Positions 1 through 9,015 of a stretch of 64,000 nucleotides of DNA are shown piece after piece (within the stretch, counting starts at the first letter, position 1; the number at the start of each line of letters is the position of its first letter). Both the position numbers and the translations under genes were made by a program. The notes beneath the pieces were generated by a model. It was not told where the DNA came from and did no database searches. It was given only the letters and a program-made list of their open reading frames with translations. The stretch is from an uncultured SAR324 cluster bacterium. GTDB taxonomy: Bacteria; SAR324; NAC60-12. Location of the stretch: assembly GCA_905182865.1 (NCBI GenBank), contig CAJJCY010000003.1:650054-714053 (forward strand), in the 5' to 3' direction.

Positions 1-720
1 GCCTACAAAATCCCCCATATCAAGCATTGCTTCGTCCGGAAGCCGGTAGTGGTTTTGAATAAATTTTTCGCTGGTGGAACCGGTGCATCCTGCTACTTGC
101 AGCAAACCGTTGGCGCGCGCAACGTCAATACCGCGGTGAATCGAATGAATCCAGGCAGAACATGAATAAGGGATGACGATGCCGGTTGTTCCTAGGATTG
201 AGATTCCACCTAAAATTCCAAGACGTGGATTCCAAGTTTTTTTCGCTAATTCTTCTCCACCGGAAACGGCAACCGTCACAGTCACATCTCCGGAATGATT
301 AAATTCTTCAGCTATTTTTGAAACCACTGCTCGTATCATTTGTCGAGGAACAGGATTGATCGCGGGTTCTCCAATTTCTAGCGCAAGCCCTGCTTTTGTG
401 ATCGTTCCCACTCCGGAGCCAGCCTTGAAGACTACTCCCGATCCAGTAATACCGTTCCTGACAGTGACGATGATTTCAGCTCCATGCGTTACGTCCGGAT
501 CGTCGCCCGCGTCTTTTATTATACTAACGGTTGAAAAATCAACCCCGTTTTCAGTGTTGTGCAAGACAAATTCTGGCTTCTCTCCTTTGGGTAAAATTAT
601 GCTTACAGGAGATGAAAAATCCCCTGTTATCAACGCAGTATAAGCGGCTTTTGTCGCGGCGGTAGCACAGGCTCCTGTGGTCCAACCACGTCTGAGAGGT
701 CCGGAGGGTTTGTCAATCAT
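1..720 (-). CDS. cbiD: CbiD, cobalt-precorrin-5B C1-methyltransferase (C-terminus beyond window)
   Basis: The minus strand is open from an ATG at 720 to the window edge, giving the first 240 residues. Residues 12-20 read GWTTGACAT, the N-terminal signature of CbiD, and further down the chain there is SGGEELAKKTWNPRLGILGG followed by a GTTGIV stretch, as in the family. CbiD adds the C1 methyl group during corrin ring contraction in cobalamin synthesis, using S-adenosylmethionine. It is divergent from cobA, whose start lies about 120 bp away, so the two probably share a control region. The family is usually 350-380 residues, so about a third is missing off the left edge. Identification is firm. 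Confidence 0.95.
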   Translation of the reverse strand, partial: MIDKPSGPLRRGWTTGACATAATKAAYTALITGDFSSPVSIILPKGEKPEFVLHNTENGVDFSTVSIIKDAGDDPDVTHGAEIIVTVRNGITGSGVVFKAGSGVGTITKAGLALEIGEPAINPVPRQMIRAVVSKIAEEFNHSGDVTVTVAVSGGEELAKKTWNPRLGILGGISILGTTGIVIPYSCSAWIHSIHRGIDVARANGLLQVAGCTGSTSEKFIQNHYRLPDEAMLDMGDFVG

Positions 721-837
721 AATGCATTCGAAACTTTGCTGTAAAAATCTTGTTTATCCTGTTATTCTGTCAGAAGAGAAAAAGATATAATAAATGACTC
801 TAACGCATTTTGAAAAATTTTTCAGAGCAAAAAAATT

Positions 838-1614
838 TTGCAAGCACTTCCTTTTGAATTACCAAAGTTTGAACCGGGTTGGGTTTGGCTAGCAGGTGCT
901 GGTCCCGGTGATGCAGGATTGCTAACACTTCATGCTTTAAATGCACTGCGACAAGCCGATGTATTGGTTTATGATGCCCTGGTTGGAAAAGAAATTCTAG
1001 AGTTGGTTTCAGGAGATTGCGAGCTTGAATACGCCGGCAAACGTGGAGGCAAACCTTCCGCTAAACAAAGAGATATTTCTATACGTCTTGTAGAATTGGC
1101 AGAACAAGGCAAGCGCGTTTTACGACTCAAGGGGGGAGACCCGTTTGTATTTGGGAGAGGTGGTGAGGAAGCTTTGTGTTTGGCTAAAGCTAAAATTCCT
1201 TTCCGGATTATTCCGGGAATTTCGGCAGGAATAGGAGGTCTAGCCTATGCTGGAATTCCTCTTACGCATCGTGATATTAATTCGGCAGTCACGTTCATCA
1301 CTGGACATGGAATGGCAGGTGAACTTCCTGAAAGACACAATTGGGATGCGATAGCACAGGGATCACCGGTGATCGTGATGTATATGGCGATGAAATATCT
1401 TAATGAGATTGCAGTTCGCCTGATGCGGAACGGTCGTTCTTCAGAAGAACCGGTTGCAGTAATAACTCAGGCCAGTTTACCAGATCAGCGTGTTTTAGAA
1501 ACCAAGCTCGGAACTTGTGCGGTAGATGTTGAAAAACACGGACTTGAACCGCCTGCTATGATTGTGGTTGGTGAAGTGGTGTCTTTACGCGAATTTTTAA
1601 AATGGATGGATTAG
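838..1614 (+). CDS. cobA: Uroporphyrinogen-III C-methyltransferase (SUMT)
   Basis: This 258-residue protein has the SUMT signatures: VWLAGAGPGDAGLLT at about residues 17-31, YDALV, a KRGG motif, and RLKGGDPFVFGRGGEE at about 97-112. SUMT methylates uroporphyrinogen III at C2 and C7 to give precorrin-2, the entry to cobalamin and sirohaem. It is the single-domain CobA type, without the CysG dehydrogenase/chelatase domain. The chosen start is a TTG at 838, because the frame is closed by a TGA at 811-813 and no ATG lies between; the ribosome site is weak, so ATT at 835 is an alternative. It heads a run with the PaiB-like gene, the PduO-type adenosyltransferase and cobN. Confidence 0.95.
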   Translation: MQALPFELPKFEPGWVWLAGAGPGDAGLLTLHALNALRQADVLVYDALVGKEILELVSGDCELEYAGKRGGKPSAKQRDISIRLVELAEQGKRVLRLKGGDPFVFGRGGEEALCLAKAKIPFRIIPGISAGIGGLAYAGIPLTHRDINSAVTFITGHGMAGELPERHNWDAIAQGSPVIVMYMAMKYLNEIAVRLMRNGRSSEEPVAVITQASLPDQRVLETKLGTCAVDVEKHGLEPPAMIVVGEVVSLREFLKWMD

Positions 1615-1663
1615 CTTGAGGCAGTTAATTTCGAAAAACAACAAAAAACAATAAAAAATAAAT

Positions 1664-2278
1664 ATGTACCTACCAGCACACTTCAAGATGAACGACACGG
1701 CTGAAATTCGAACTTTTGTGATGGCACATCCTTTTGGGTCTCTACTGACAAATGGCAAACAAGTCCCGCAAGTGACTCACTTACCGATGCAGCTTCTGAC
1801 AGATGATGCGGGGAATGACTCGATCAATCTTCATTTGTCTAAGGCAAACCCACATGCTAAGGGACTCGAGAACACAGAAAACGCAGTTGCAGTTTTTTTA
1901 GGAACAAACGGTTACATTTCGCCTCGTTGGTATGCCGCAAAAGATAATGTTCCAACCTGGAATTACACTGCAGTGCATGCAATTGGAACTTTGCGGAAAA
2001 TTGAAAACGAGGAAGAACTGATGAAACTGGTGGATAAATTGACCATAGAACATGAAGCGGGTGCAAAATCTCCATGGCAGGCGGACTGGTCTAATTCAAA
2101 AATTCGAAAAATGGTAAATGCGATTATTGGTTTTGAGTTGAAGGTTGAAAGATGGGAGGGAAAAGAAAAAGTTGGTCAAAACAGATCGGCTGAAGACCAG
2201 GCTAGTCTGAAACGAAATTTGGAAAATTCAGGAGACCCTGCTTATCAATTTATCGCAAAACAAATGAAAACAAGTTAG
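1664..2278 (+). CDS. PaiB/flavin-binding FMN-family protein
   Basis: This 204-residue protein matches the FMN-binding negative transcriptional regulator family (PaiB of Bacillus). It begins MYLPAHFKMND, has the family's LHLSKANPHAKGLE region and the YISPRWYAAKDNVPTWNY stretch around residues 84-103, and a C-terminal GFELKVERWEGKEKVGQNRS segment. The fold is a split-barrel flavin-binding domain. Its role in most bacteria is unclear; the regulator name comes from the Bacillus gene. It lies 49 bp after cobA and 13 bp before the adenosyltransferase, so it is probably in the cobalamin operon, where a flavin protein could plausibly supply reducing power for corrinoid reduction. That role is inference. 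Confidence 0.85.
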   Translation: MYLPAHFKMNDTAEIRTFVMAHPFGSLLTNGKQVPQVTHLPMQLLTDDAGNDSINLHLSKANPHAKGLENTENAVAVFLGTNGYISPRWYAAKDNVPTWNYTAVHAIGTLRKIENEEELMKLVDKLTIEHEAGAKSPWQADWSNSKIRKMVNAIIGFELKVERWEGKEKVGQNRSAEDQASLKRNLENSGDPAYQFIAKQMKTS

Positions 2279-2291
2279 CTCACATAAAATC

Positions 2292-2897
2292 ATGGTAAAA
2301 ATTACAAAAGTTTATACTCGTACCGGAGATACAGGGCAGACCGGACTCGTTGGAGGAAAGCGGCTTCCCAAAGATCATCCACGTATTGAAGCTTATGGAA
2401 GCGTCGATGAATTGAATAGTGTCATAGGGCTTGTGCTGAGTTTTCTTCTGCAGAAGGAAGCTTCTAAACGAAGGGACAAACTGGAAATGATTTTGGAAGC
2501 AATACAGCAAAAACTCTTTGACACAGGCTCAGAACTGGCGACACTTCCGGGAGATGAGTACGAAGGACAGATCACTTTACAGGCGGAAGACGCGGAATGG
2601 TTGGAGGAAATAATTGATGCAATGAATGAAGAACTTCAACCATTAAAAAGTTTTATCTTGCCTGGAGGAACTTCGCTCAATGCTTTTTTGCATCAGGCAC
2701 GCACAGTTTGTCGCAGGGCAGAGCGAGATATTCTTAAACTCAAGCAAATTGATTTGGTGAGTCCAGAAATTATCAAATACATAAACCGTCTTTCCGATTT
2801 CCTTTTTGTCGCCGGGCGCTGGGTCACAGAAACCCTTGGCGAAAAAGAAACCTTATGGCAGCCGGGAAAAAGTAAGCCTGATTGGAATTGGAATTAA
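2292..2897 (+). CDS. PduO-type cob(I)yrinic acid a,c-diamide adenosyltransferase
   Basis: This 201-residue protein has the PduO/MMAB family ATP-binding start YTRTGDTGQTGLVGG (residues 7-21), then RIEAYGSVDELNSVIGL, a LPGG loop and the HQARTVCRRAERDI helix. These enzymes transfer the adenosyl group of ATP to cob(I)alamin to make coenzyme B12. The length is normal for the family. Its stop codon is followed directly by the cobN start codon at 2898, which suggests translational coupling. A second, unrelated corrinoid adenosyltransferase of the CobO type is at 55654, so the window encodes two enzyme families for the same reaction; this one may act in salvage or repair. Confidence 0.93.
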   Translation: MVKITKVYTRTGDTGQTGLVGGKRLPKDHPRIEAYGSVDELNSVIGLVLSFLLQKEASKRRDKLEMILEAIQQKLFDTGSELATLPGDEYEGQITLQAEDAEWLEEIIDAMNEELQPLKSFILPGGTSLNAFLHQARTVCRRAERDILKLKQIDLVSPEIIKYINRLSDFLFVAGRWVTETLGEKETLWQPGKSKPDWNWN

Positions 2898-4370
2898 ATG
2901 CACAGAATTGCCACCAAACCAGGAGACTTGGACTTCGAAAAAAAACTCGAATCCGTCAGTCAAACACCAGCCGATATTTTATTCATAAGTACTGCTGATA
3001 CCGAGCTTTCCGGACTGGCCCAGGTTTGGGGCAAACGATTCCGGAAGAAAGCGAGACTTACACTGCGTTTGATACAGGCCAATCCGCTTCAACATCCTGC
3101 GGCTGCAGAGCATTATGCAGATAATGTTTTAAGCAAAGCCAAGTTGGCAATATTTCGTTTGCACGGTGGATACGGCTATTTTCCGCATATACTGGATGAA
3201 ATCCTTCACATCAAGAGTCATGGTGTAAAAACACGGATTCTGGTGCTACCCGGAACTGATGAATGGGATCCGGAGTTGATGAATTTCAATGATTACGCAG
3301 AACCGCTGGTGCGTCAAATGTTTTCATATTTCCGTGAAGGCGGAACCGCCAACATGGAACTTGCAGCTGAGGCGGTGGAATTGCTACTGGAAAATAAAAC
3401 TAGGGGGTTTCCGGAAGCTTTGAAAATTCCAACTTTTGGGTGGCTAAAAGATAAATCAGGAAAAAGAAATCAAAAATCAAAAATTGGTCGGGTTTGGATT
3501 ACCTTTTATCGTGCTTTGCAGCAAACGGGTGACATGGCTGTGGTTGAAGCCTTGACCGAAGCCTTAAACAAACATGGCTTGGAAGTATTGGGATTTTATG
3601 CCTATTCACTTCGGGAACCAGAGGCTCAGAAGGAGTTACTTCGGAAAGCGGAAAATGAACCACCGGACGCTATTTTGACCATGCAGAGTTTTTCAATAGG
3701 CACCGGACCTTCCCGAGGGAGCATCGGCGAGCAGAGTGAGGCCCGTATTTCGTTTTTGGAAAGGCTTAACTGTCCGGTGATTCAGGTACCGACTTCTACT
3801 GAGGATCGTGATGCATGGCTGAAAAATCCACGAGGTCTTTCCGCATCCAATGCAGCAATGTCAGTGGTTCTTCCGGAAACCGATGGACGCCTTTTCAGTA
3901 CTGTCGTCGGATTTAAGCAGGAACAGGAAGTAACTCCTGAATTGGAGTTTCGTTCGAAACGTTTAGCTCCGGATGCAAAACAAATTGAGCATGTAGCTGA
4001 GCTTACTTCAAATTGGGTACGTTTGCGCCGAACAACTAATGCGGAAAAACGAGTGGCAATTATTCTGGCAAATTATCCAAACAAAGACAGCCGCCTTGGA
4101 AACGGAGTTGGACTTGATACACCGGCCAGCGTAATTGCTTTTTTGAAAGATTTAGATAAACGCGGATACTGCATTTCATCTTTCCCAGGAACGGAGACCG
4201 GTGCTACCAGTGTTTCCGGAGCGGAGTCTGGAGCTGCCGTAGAAAATTTGGAAGAAAAAATCCCAGAAACTGGTGACGAACTGATCCGCATTCTGCAGGC
4301 AGGAATAACCAACGATGCGGAAATGAGTTATGGAAAAACACCTGCCATATGCTGTGCGTGTCCGTATTGA
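2898..4370 (+). CDS. cobN: Cobaltochelatase large subunit CobN, N-terminal fragment
   Basis: This is the first part of CobN, the large subunit of the ATP-dependent cobaltochelatase that inserts cobalt into hydrogenobyrinic acid a,c-diamide. Recognisable stretches include FRLHGGYGYFPHIL, VLPGTDEWDPELM and ILANYPNKDSRLGNGVGLDTP. The frame is genuine up to about 4331 (NDAEMSY) and then reads 13 spurious codons to the stop at 4370. The continuation is in the next forward frame from 4330. The break coincides with a run of five A at 4334-4338, where one extra base would explain it. With both cobN breaks repaired, the gene spans 2898-6658 and encodes about 1,252 residues, the normal CobN length. It begins immediately after the adenosyltransferase stop codon. 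Confidence 0.93.
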   Translation: MHRIATKPGDLDFEKKLESVSQTPADILFISTADTELSGLAQVWGKRFRKKARLTLRLIQANPLQHPAAAEHYADNVLSKAKLAIFRLHGGYGYFPHILDEILHIKSHGVKTRILVLPGTDEWDPELMNFNDYAEPLVRQMFSYFREGGTANMELAAEAVELLLENKTRGFPEALKIPTFGWLKDKSGKRNQKSKIGRVWITFYRALQQTGDMAVVEALTEALNKHGLEVLGFYAYSLREPEAQKELLRKAENEPPDAILTMQSFSIGTGPSRGSIGEQSEARISFLERLNCPVIQVPTSTEDRDAWLKNPRGLSASNAAMSVVLPETDGRLFSTVVGFKQEQEVTPELEFRSKRLAPDAKQIEHVAELTSNWVRLRRTTNAEKRVAIILANYPNKDSRLGNGVGLDTPASVIAFLKDLDKRGYCISSFPGTETGATSVSGAESGAAVENLEEKIPETGDELIRILQAGITNDAEMSYGKTPAICCACPY

Positions 4371-6564
4371 GGAGCGTTGGGGACAACCGTCAGACGATCC
4401 ATTTGTTGAGCTATCAGATCCGGTCGATAGTTCGGGTCCCATCAGCGGCTTCAAATTGTCCATTTTACGCTTTGGAAATATAACTCTGGGCGTTCAACCT
4501 GCCCGCGGCTACAATATTGATCCAGCCGAAACTTACCACTCCCCAGACCTTGTTCCACCACACAACTATCTCGCTTTTTACTTTTGGATTCGGCATCATC
4601 AGAAAGCGCAAGCAATTGTCCATCTCGGAAAACACGGGAATTTAGAGTGGCTGCCCGGCAAAGCCGTAGCGCTCAGTGACACGTGCATTCCAGAGGTAAT
4701 TTTGGGTCCGCTGCCACATATTTATCCATTTATTGTCAATGATCCCGGCGAGGGCACTCAGGCTAAACGCAGGACACAGGCAGTCATAATTGACCATCTC
4801 ACCCCACCTTTGACCCGTGCCGGACTTTACGAAGAACTGGACAAAGCGGAGCGTCTGCTTGAAGAGCATGCCCATTGCGAAACGCTGTATCCGGAACGCG
4901 CACATGAACTCGAACATGAAATTGAGCATCTGCTAGAACACGCGGAGTGGAGTGAGGAACTCCCGGAGGACGATGATCCCTTGAATGCGCTCAGCAGCCA
5001 CCTTTGTGAGTTGAAAGAAAGCCAAATTCGTTCCGGTTTGCACATTTTCGGACAACTTCCGGAAGGCGAAAAACGAACTGATTTTCTGCTGAGTCTGCTG
5101 CGGATGCCCTCTGTGGAACGTCCGGGTTTGCTGCAGGCACTTTTGGGAAAAGAACCGGATTTTGACCTCGACACGCTTTCGATTCGGGGACGTGATGAAA
5201 TTGAAGAATTGGCGAGAAATTGGGTGAATTACGAACAAACACGACACGAATTATCCGGAAGCGCAGATGTACCGCTTACATTCCCGGAAAACGAAGGAAT
5301 TCAAAAACTTCGCCGCTGGCTGCACGAGACTTTATTGCCGCGTTTTTTGCGTTGTGCAGAGGAAACCCGGAGTTTGGCTTTGGCTTTGGAGGGACGCTTT
5401 GTCTGTCCTGGACCGTCCGGCGCACCAACGAGAGGGCGGATTGACGTTTTGCCGACCGGACGCAATTTTTATTCAGTCGATCCGCGTGTGATTCCAACGC
5501 AGACTGCCTGGCGCTGTGGACAGGCTTTGGCCGAAGAATTGATAGAACGCTACCGTTCAGATCACGGCAAATTCCCGAAAACTACAGCGCTTGTGATTTG
5601 GGGAACGTCTAATATGCGTACAGGCGGCGATGACATCGCACAGGCTTTGGCTCTTTGGGGTTGCGAACCAGTTTGGGAACCGGTTTCAGGGCGTGTAGTT
5701 GATTTTGAAATTATGCCTCTTTCAGTTTTGGGTCGACCGCGTGTGGATGTCGTTTTGCGGGTTTCCGGAATGTTCCGGGACTCCTTTGGTGACGTGATGC
5801 GTTTGCTTTCGACTGTACCAAAACGTTTGGCAGAACTTGACGAACCACAGGATATGAATCCGGTACGGGCCGCATGGTTGCTTGATCAAAAACGTTTTCA
5901 GGCCTCCGGAAATTCTAAGGAAAACGCTAAACGGCTGGCGGAATTACGGGTTTTTAGTTCTGGACCTGGAGCGTACGGAACCGGACTTTTACCATTGATT
6001 GACGCAGGAAACTGGGAAACCCGTGGCGATTTAACTGAAGTATTTTTGAAATGGGGCGGCCATGCTTATGCTTCCGATGGTACGAGTTCTGAGGAAATTA
6101 ATTTGTTGCGTGAGCGGCTGAGCTCTGTGGAAATCGTGCATCAAAATCAGGATAACCGGGAACATGATATTCTTGATTCGGATGATTATTTTCAGTTTCA
6201 GGGAGGGCTACAGGCTGCCGTCACTGAAATAAAAGGTTCCACTCCCGCAACTTATCACGGCGATTCGAGCAATCCTGAAAAAATAAAAATCCGCACACTC
6301 AAGGAAGAATTCAACCGTGTTTTCCGGAGCCGTGTTCTCAATCCAAAATGGCTGGAATCAATGCGCGAACACGGATACAAAGGTGCATTTGAAATGGCGG
6401 CCACAGTCGATTATCTGTTTGGCTACGATGCAACCTGCGATATTGTTGCAGATTATCAATACGAAGAAGTCGCCCAGAAACTTCTGCTCGATCCGGAACA
6501 GCAAAAATTCTTCCGGGAACACAACTCCCCTCGCTTTGAGAGATGCCTCCCAACGTCTGCTTGA
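4330..6564 (+). CDS. cobN: Cobaltochelatase large subunit CobN, main fragment
   Basis: This is the central and C-terminal body of CobN, in the +1 frame relative to the upstream fragment. It starts in the RIEERWGQPSDDPF segment and includes FGNITLGVQPARGYNIDP, HLGKHGNLEWLPGKAVALS, FIVNDPGEGTQAKRR, VIWGTSNMRTGGDDIAQAL, the RPRVDVVLRVSGMFRD block and AMAATVDY-like helices near the end. The acidic, His-rich insertion around residues 175-215 (many EHE and HAH steps) is compatible with metal handling. The frame is correct to about 6526 and then runs out of phase to 6564. The second break sits in a CCCC run at 6527-6530. Whether the cell makes one intact subunit depends on whether these breaks are sequencing errors. 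Confidence 0.93.
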   Translation: MEKHLPYAVRVRIEERWGQPSDDPFVELSDPVDSSGPISGFKLSILRFGNITLGVQPARGYNIDPAETYHSPDLVPPHNYLAFYFWIRHHQKAQAIVHLGKHGNLEWLPGKAVALSDTCIPEVILGPLPHIYPFIVNDPGEGTQAKRRTQAVIIDHLTPPLTRAGLYEELDKAERLLEEHAHCETLYPERAHELEHEIEHLLEHAEWSEELPEDDDPLNALSSHLCELKESQIRSGLHIFGQLPEGEKRTDFLLSLLRMPSVERPGLLQALLGKEPDFDLDTLSIRGRDEIEELARNWVNYEQTRHELSGSADVPLTFPENEGIQKLRRWLHETLLPRFLRCAEETRSLALALEGRFVCPGPSGAPTRGRIDVLPTGRNFYSVDPRVIPTQTAWRCGQALAEELIERYRSDHGKFPKTTALVIWGTSNMRTGGDDIAQALALWGCEPVWEPVSGRVVDFEIMPLSVLGRPRVDVVLRVSGMFRDSFGDVMRLLSTVPKRLAELDEPQDMNPVRAAWLLDQKRFQASGNSKENAKRLAELRVFSSGPGAYGTGLLPLIDAGNWETRGDLTEVFLKWGGHAYASDGTSSEEINLLRERLSSVEIVHQNQDNREHDILDSDDYFQFQGGLQAAVTEIKGSTPATYHGDSSNPEKIKIRTLKEEFNRVFRSRVLNPKWLESMREHGYKGAFEMAATVDYLFGYDATCDIVADYQYEEVAQKLLLDPEQQKFFREHNSPRFERCLPTSA

Positions 6565-6658
6565 AGCCCACGAACGGGAAATGTGGGAAAACGCAGATCC
6601 GGAAACTCTGGAGGCACTCGAATCCGCAATACTGGAAATTCAGGGGGAGGTGGAATAA
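6530..6658 (+). CDS. cobN: CobN C-terminal tail, out of frame with the main fragment
   Basis: After the CCCC run at 6527-6530 the third forward frame encodes LALRDASQRLLEAHEREMW and a glutamate-rich end (DPETLEALESAILEIQGEVE), closing with TAA at 6656-6658. This is the standard CobN ending, where an AL-RD-ERLLEA helix precedes the C-terminus. Deleting one C restores continuous reading from the main fragment. Both cobN breaks are single extra bases in short homopolymers, which favours base-calling error over programmed frameshifting. No functional product is expected from this segment alone. Confidence 0.88.
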   Translation, partial: LALRDASQRLLEAHEREMWENADPETLEALESAILEIQGEVE

Positions 6659-6864
6659 AGAAATAAAACGGATAATTTGCTCGTTGGAGTTGCGACAGGG
6701 GGCTTTGGGAATCAAAGAAAAACAGATTTTTCAGGAGAATGTGAGTAGTCACCAGGCAGTCAATTGAATACAGTTTCTTAACAATAAAGTCATTAAACAT
6801 TACTAACTAATAAAGTTTTTTTCTTAACCAGATCTTATTTATAACATTGCAATAAAATAAACAT

Positions 6865-7216
6865 ATGACTTACACCATCTACCACAATCCCGAGTGCAGT
6901 AAATGCAGGAGCGACATTGGAAATTCTGAACAGTAATGGTGTTGAACCTAAAATTATTGAGTACTTGAAGAATCCACCTACGAAAGATGAGTTGAAGGAG
7001 ATCATCAACAAATTGAAGATTCGACCGTCAGAACTGGTAAGGTTTAAGGAAGGAAAAGCTATAGAACTGGGGATATCTGCTGAGGATAATTTGACTCATG
7101 ATCAGTGGCTGAACATCATGACAGAGAATCCTGTCATGATCGAAAGACCAATTGTAATTTCTGAAAAGGGAGCAGTGATTGGCCGTCCTCCTGAAAATGT
7201 TCTGGCTCTGTTTTAA
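6865..7216 (+). CDS. ArsC/Spx-family arsenate reductase-like protein, one frameshift
   Basis: An ATG at 6865 begins MTYTIYHNPECSKCR, the ArsC-family active-site loop with the catalytic cysteine at residue 11. The frame shifts near 6913, and the rest continues in the next frame: TLEILNSNGVEPKIIEYL, then RPSELVRFKEG and the IERPIVISEKGAVIGRPPE ending that binds the oxyanion in this family. Removing one base in the AGCGACA context at about 6911-6916 restores a 116-residue protein, the normal length. Glutaredoxin-coupled ArsC reduces arsenate to arsenite, but several relatives have unknown substrates. No ars operon partners are nearby. The gene is isolated between cobN and the convergent deaminase gene. 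Confidence 0.85.
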
Positions 7217-7357
7217 TAAATGCTAAACCGTTAGTGCTAAGGATAAGATTTGAAAAAGCACCCCTGGATTCCGTGTTTTCGCAACACTTCGCCCTGAATG
7301 ACAACTTTTTATAAATTTGTCAGTTAGTTCATTATTGGGCTTTATAGACAATTGATG

Positions 7358-8692
7358 TCACTTTTCCTGCAGGCGTTTAGCTTCCCTGTGGTGTTGCGCT
7401 TGGAGTTGCTCTAAATCAAGTCCTAGAATTTGTCCGTCTTCCACAATCCATTTTCCGGCCACCATCACACGATCAGCTTGGTGAGCACCGCAAATCACGA
7501 GTGCAGCCAGAGGATCACCGTTTCCGGAAAATCGTAATTCATCCAATTTAAACAGTGCGAGGTCTGCTTGCATTCCTTCCGCAATTCGTCCCAGTTCAGG
7601 ACGCCGCAAAACATTTGCACCGCCTTCGGTAGCCCAGCGCAACGCATCCAAATGAGTGACTTTAGATCCATGATGAAGCCGCTGAAGCAAAAAAGCCTGC
7701 CGGACTTCCTGCATTAAATTTGAAGAATCATTTGAAGCAGAACCGTCGACGCCCAATCCAACGGGGACTCCAGCTTTCTCCAAATCCATAACCCTGCAGA
7801 CTCCGGACGAGAGCACCATATTCGAAGAGGGACAATGCGAAATTCCAGTTTTTGCTGCAGCAAGTTTTTGAATTTCTTCATCCGTAAAATGAATACCGTG
7901 TGCCATCCATGTTTTGTTATTTAACCAGCCGACCTGTTCTAAATAATCCAAAGGACGGCAACCGATTGTTTTCAGGCAAAAGCTGTTTTCGTCTTCAGTT
8001 TCTGCAAGATGGGTGTGCAAAAGAACATGATGTTTTTTTGCCAGCATCGCGCTTTCACGCATTAATGCTTCTGAAACAGAAAACGGTGAACAGGGAGCCA
8101 ACGCGATTTGAGTCATTGCCCCTTCCTCAGGGTTATGATACTGCTGAATCAGGCGTTCACTATCTTCCAAAATTTCATCACATGTCTGCACGACAGAATC
8201 AGGAGGCAAGCCTCCGTCTTTTTCTGAGCGGTCCATGGATCCTCGACAAAGCACCATACGGATTCCCAAATTTTGTGCTTCTTCCACTTGCAAATCTATG
8301 GCATTATCCAGTCCTGCGGGAAAAACATAATGCTGATCTGAGGCGGTGGTACAGCCGGAAAGCAATAATTCAGAAAGCGCAAGACGTGTTCCCAAGCGTA
8401 ATGCTTCTGGTGTCAATCCGGCCCAAAGCGGATAAAGTGTTTTGAGCCATGGGAATAGTCCTTTGTTTAGTGCCTGAGGATAAACACGAGTGAGAGTTTG
8501 GTAAAAATGATGATGCAGGTTGATCAATCCCGGAAGGATGACGTGACAACTGGCATCAAAAACAGAATCATATTCAGATGAAGGATCCTTTCCAGAAGGA
8601 ATCAATTCGATGATCCGTGTTCCCTCAAGCAGAATACCGCCACCGGAATTATCTGCGAGAATGCTTAGTGGGTTTTTTAGCCAAATATTCAA
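7358..8692 (-). CDS. 8-oxoguanine deaminase-type amidohydrolase
   Basis: This 444-residue metal-dependent hydrolase has the amidohydrolase metal-binding motif LPGLINLHHHFYQTLTR at about residues 53-69, then LFPWLKTLYPLWAGLTPE, LLHTHLAETEDE with metal and substrate histidines, GIHFTDEE with a further histidine, and GLGVDGSASND with the catalytic aspartate. The LHHHFYQTLTR plus LFPWL-LYPLWAGL combination is characteristic of the 8-oxoguanine deaminase/ATZ-TRZ group, which convert oxidised or free purine bases. Substrate is assigned by family resemblance only; cytosine or isocytosine are alternatives. The C-terminal MVAGKWIVEDG is the small beta domain. It stands alone, convergent with the arsC-like gene. 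Confidence 0.88.
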   Translation of the reverse strand: MNIWLKNPLSILADNSGGGILLEGTRIIELIPSGKDPSSEYDSVFDASCHVILPGLINLHHHFYQTLTRVYPQALNKGLFPWLKTLYPLWAGLTPEALRLGTRLALSELLLSGCTTASDQHYVFPAGLDNAIDLQVEEAQNLGIRMVLCRGSMDRSEKDGGLPPDSVVQTCDEILEDSERLIQQYHNPEEGAMTQIALAPCSPFSVSEALMRESAMLAKKHHVLLHTHLAETEDENSFCLKTIGCRPLDYLEQVGWLNNKTWMAHGIHFTDEEIQKLAAAKTGISHCPSSNMVLSSGVCRVMDLEKAGVPVGLGVDGSASNDSSNLMQEVRQAFLLQRLHHGSKVTHLDALRWATEGGANVLRRPELGRIAEGMQADLALFKLDELRFSGNGDPLAALVICGAHQADRVMVAGKWIVEDGQILGLDLEQLQAQHHREAKRLQEK

Positions 8693-9015
8693 ATCTAGTT
8701 TTTGATTATATTATTGAACAGAGTTTACTGAATTCGAATTAAAGATTTTTATATTGAGAGCATATAATTTGCGACAATAGTTTTCAAGTCTTTCAAAATA
8801 AACTGAAACAAAGTGCTATTTTTTGTTTTGGAGCAATACCATTTTAGAATGAGATTGATTAGTTGAGCAACAAATATATACTGGTTACTTATATAATGAT
8901 GGTCATGTAAAAAGCCTTTAAAACGTGTCATTTCGAGCGAGGCGAGAAAACTTTTTTCGATTGCATAATGCAATAATCACGTCCATAAACTCACTAAAAA
9001 AGTAAAATAGGTAAG
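8693..9015. other. Intergenic region between divergent deaminase and cobT genes
   Basis: This 323-bp AT-rich gap lies between two divergently transcribed genes. No convincing coding sequence is present. It holds one recognisable element, the GTGTCATTTCGAGCG-type repeat at 8926-8951, and should contain the promoters of both genes; no cobalamin riboswitch was seen upstream of cobT. Confidence 0.6.
8926..8951. repeat. Intergenic TTTCGAGCGAGGCGAGAAA-type repeat
   Basis: The sequence here reads GTGTCATTTCGAGCGAGG followed by CGAGAAA. This closely matches a widespread short intergenic repeat of the form TTTCGAGCGAAGCGAGAAA that recurs in unrelated bacterial genomes and gives spurious peptides such as SLEMT. 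TTTC and GAAA arms flank the core, so it can form a weak hairpin. Only one clear copy lies in this window, so its repeat status here rests on prior knowledge. Confidence 0.5.

Noticed and set aside
4330..6532. Programmed frameshifting as the explanation of the two cobN breaks
   Set aside because: Both need +1 changes at ordinary A5 and C4 runs without a slow codon or stop at the shift point, and no stimulatory signals were seen. Indel error or mutation is simpler.
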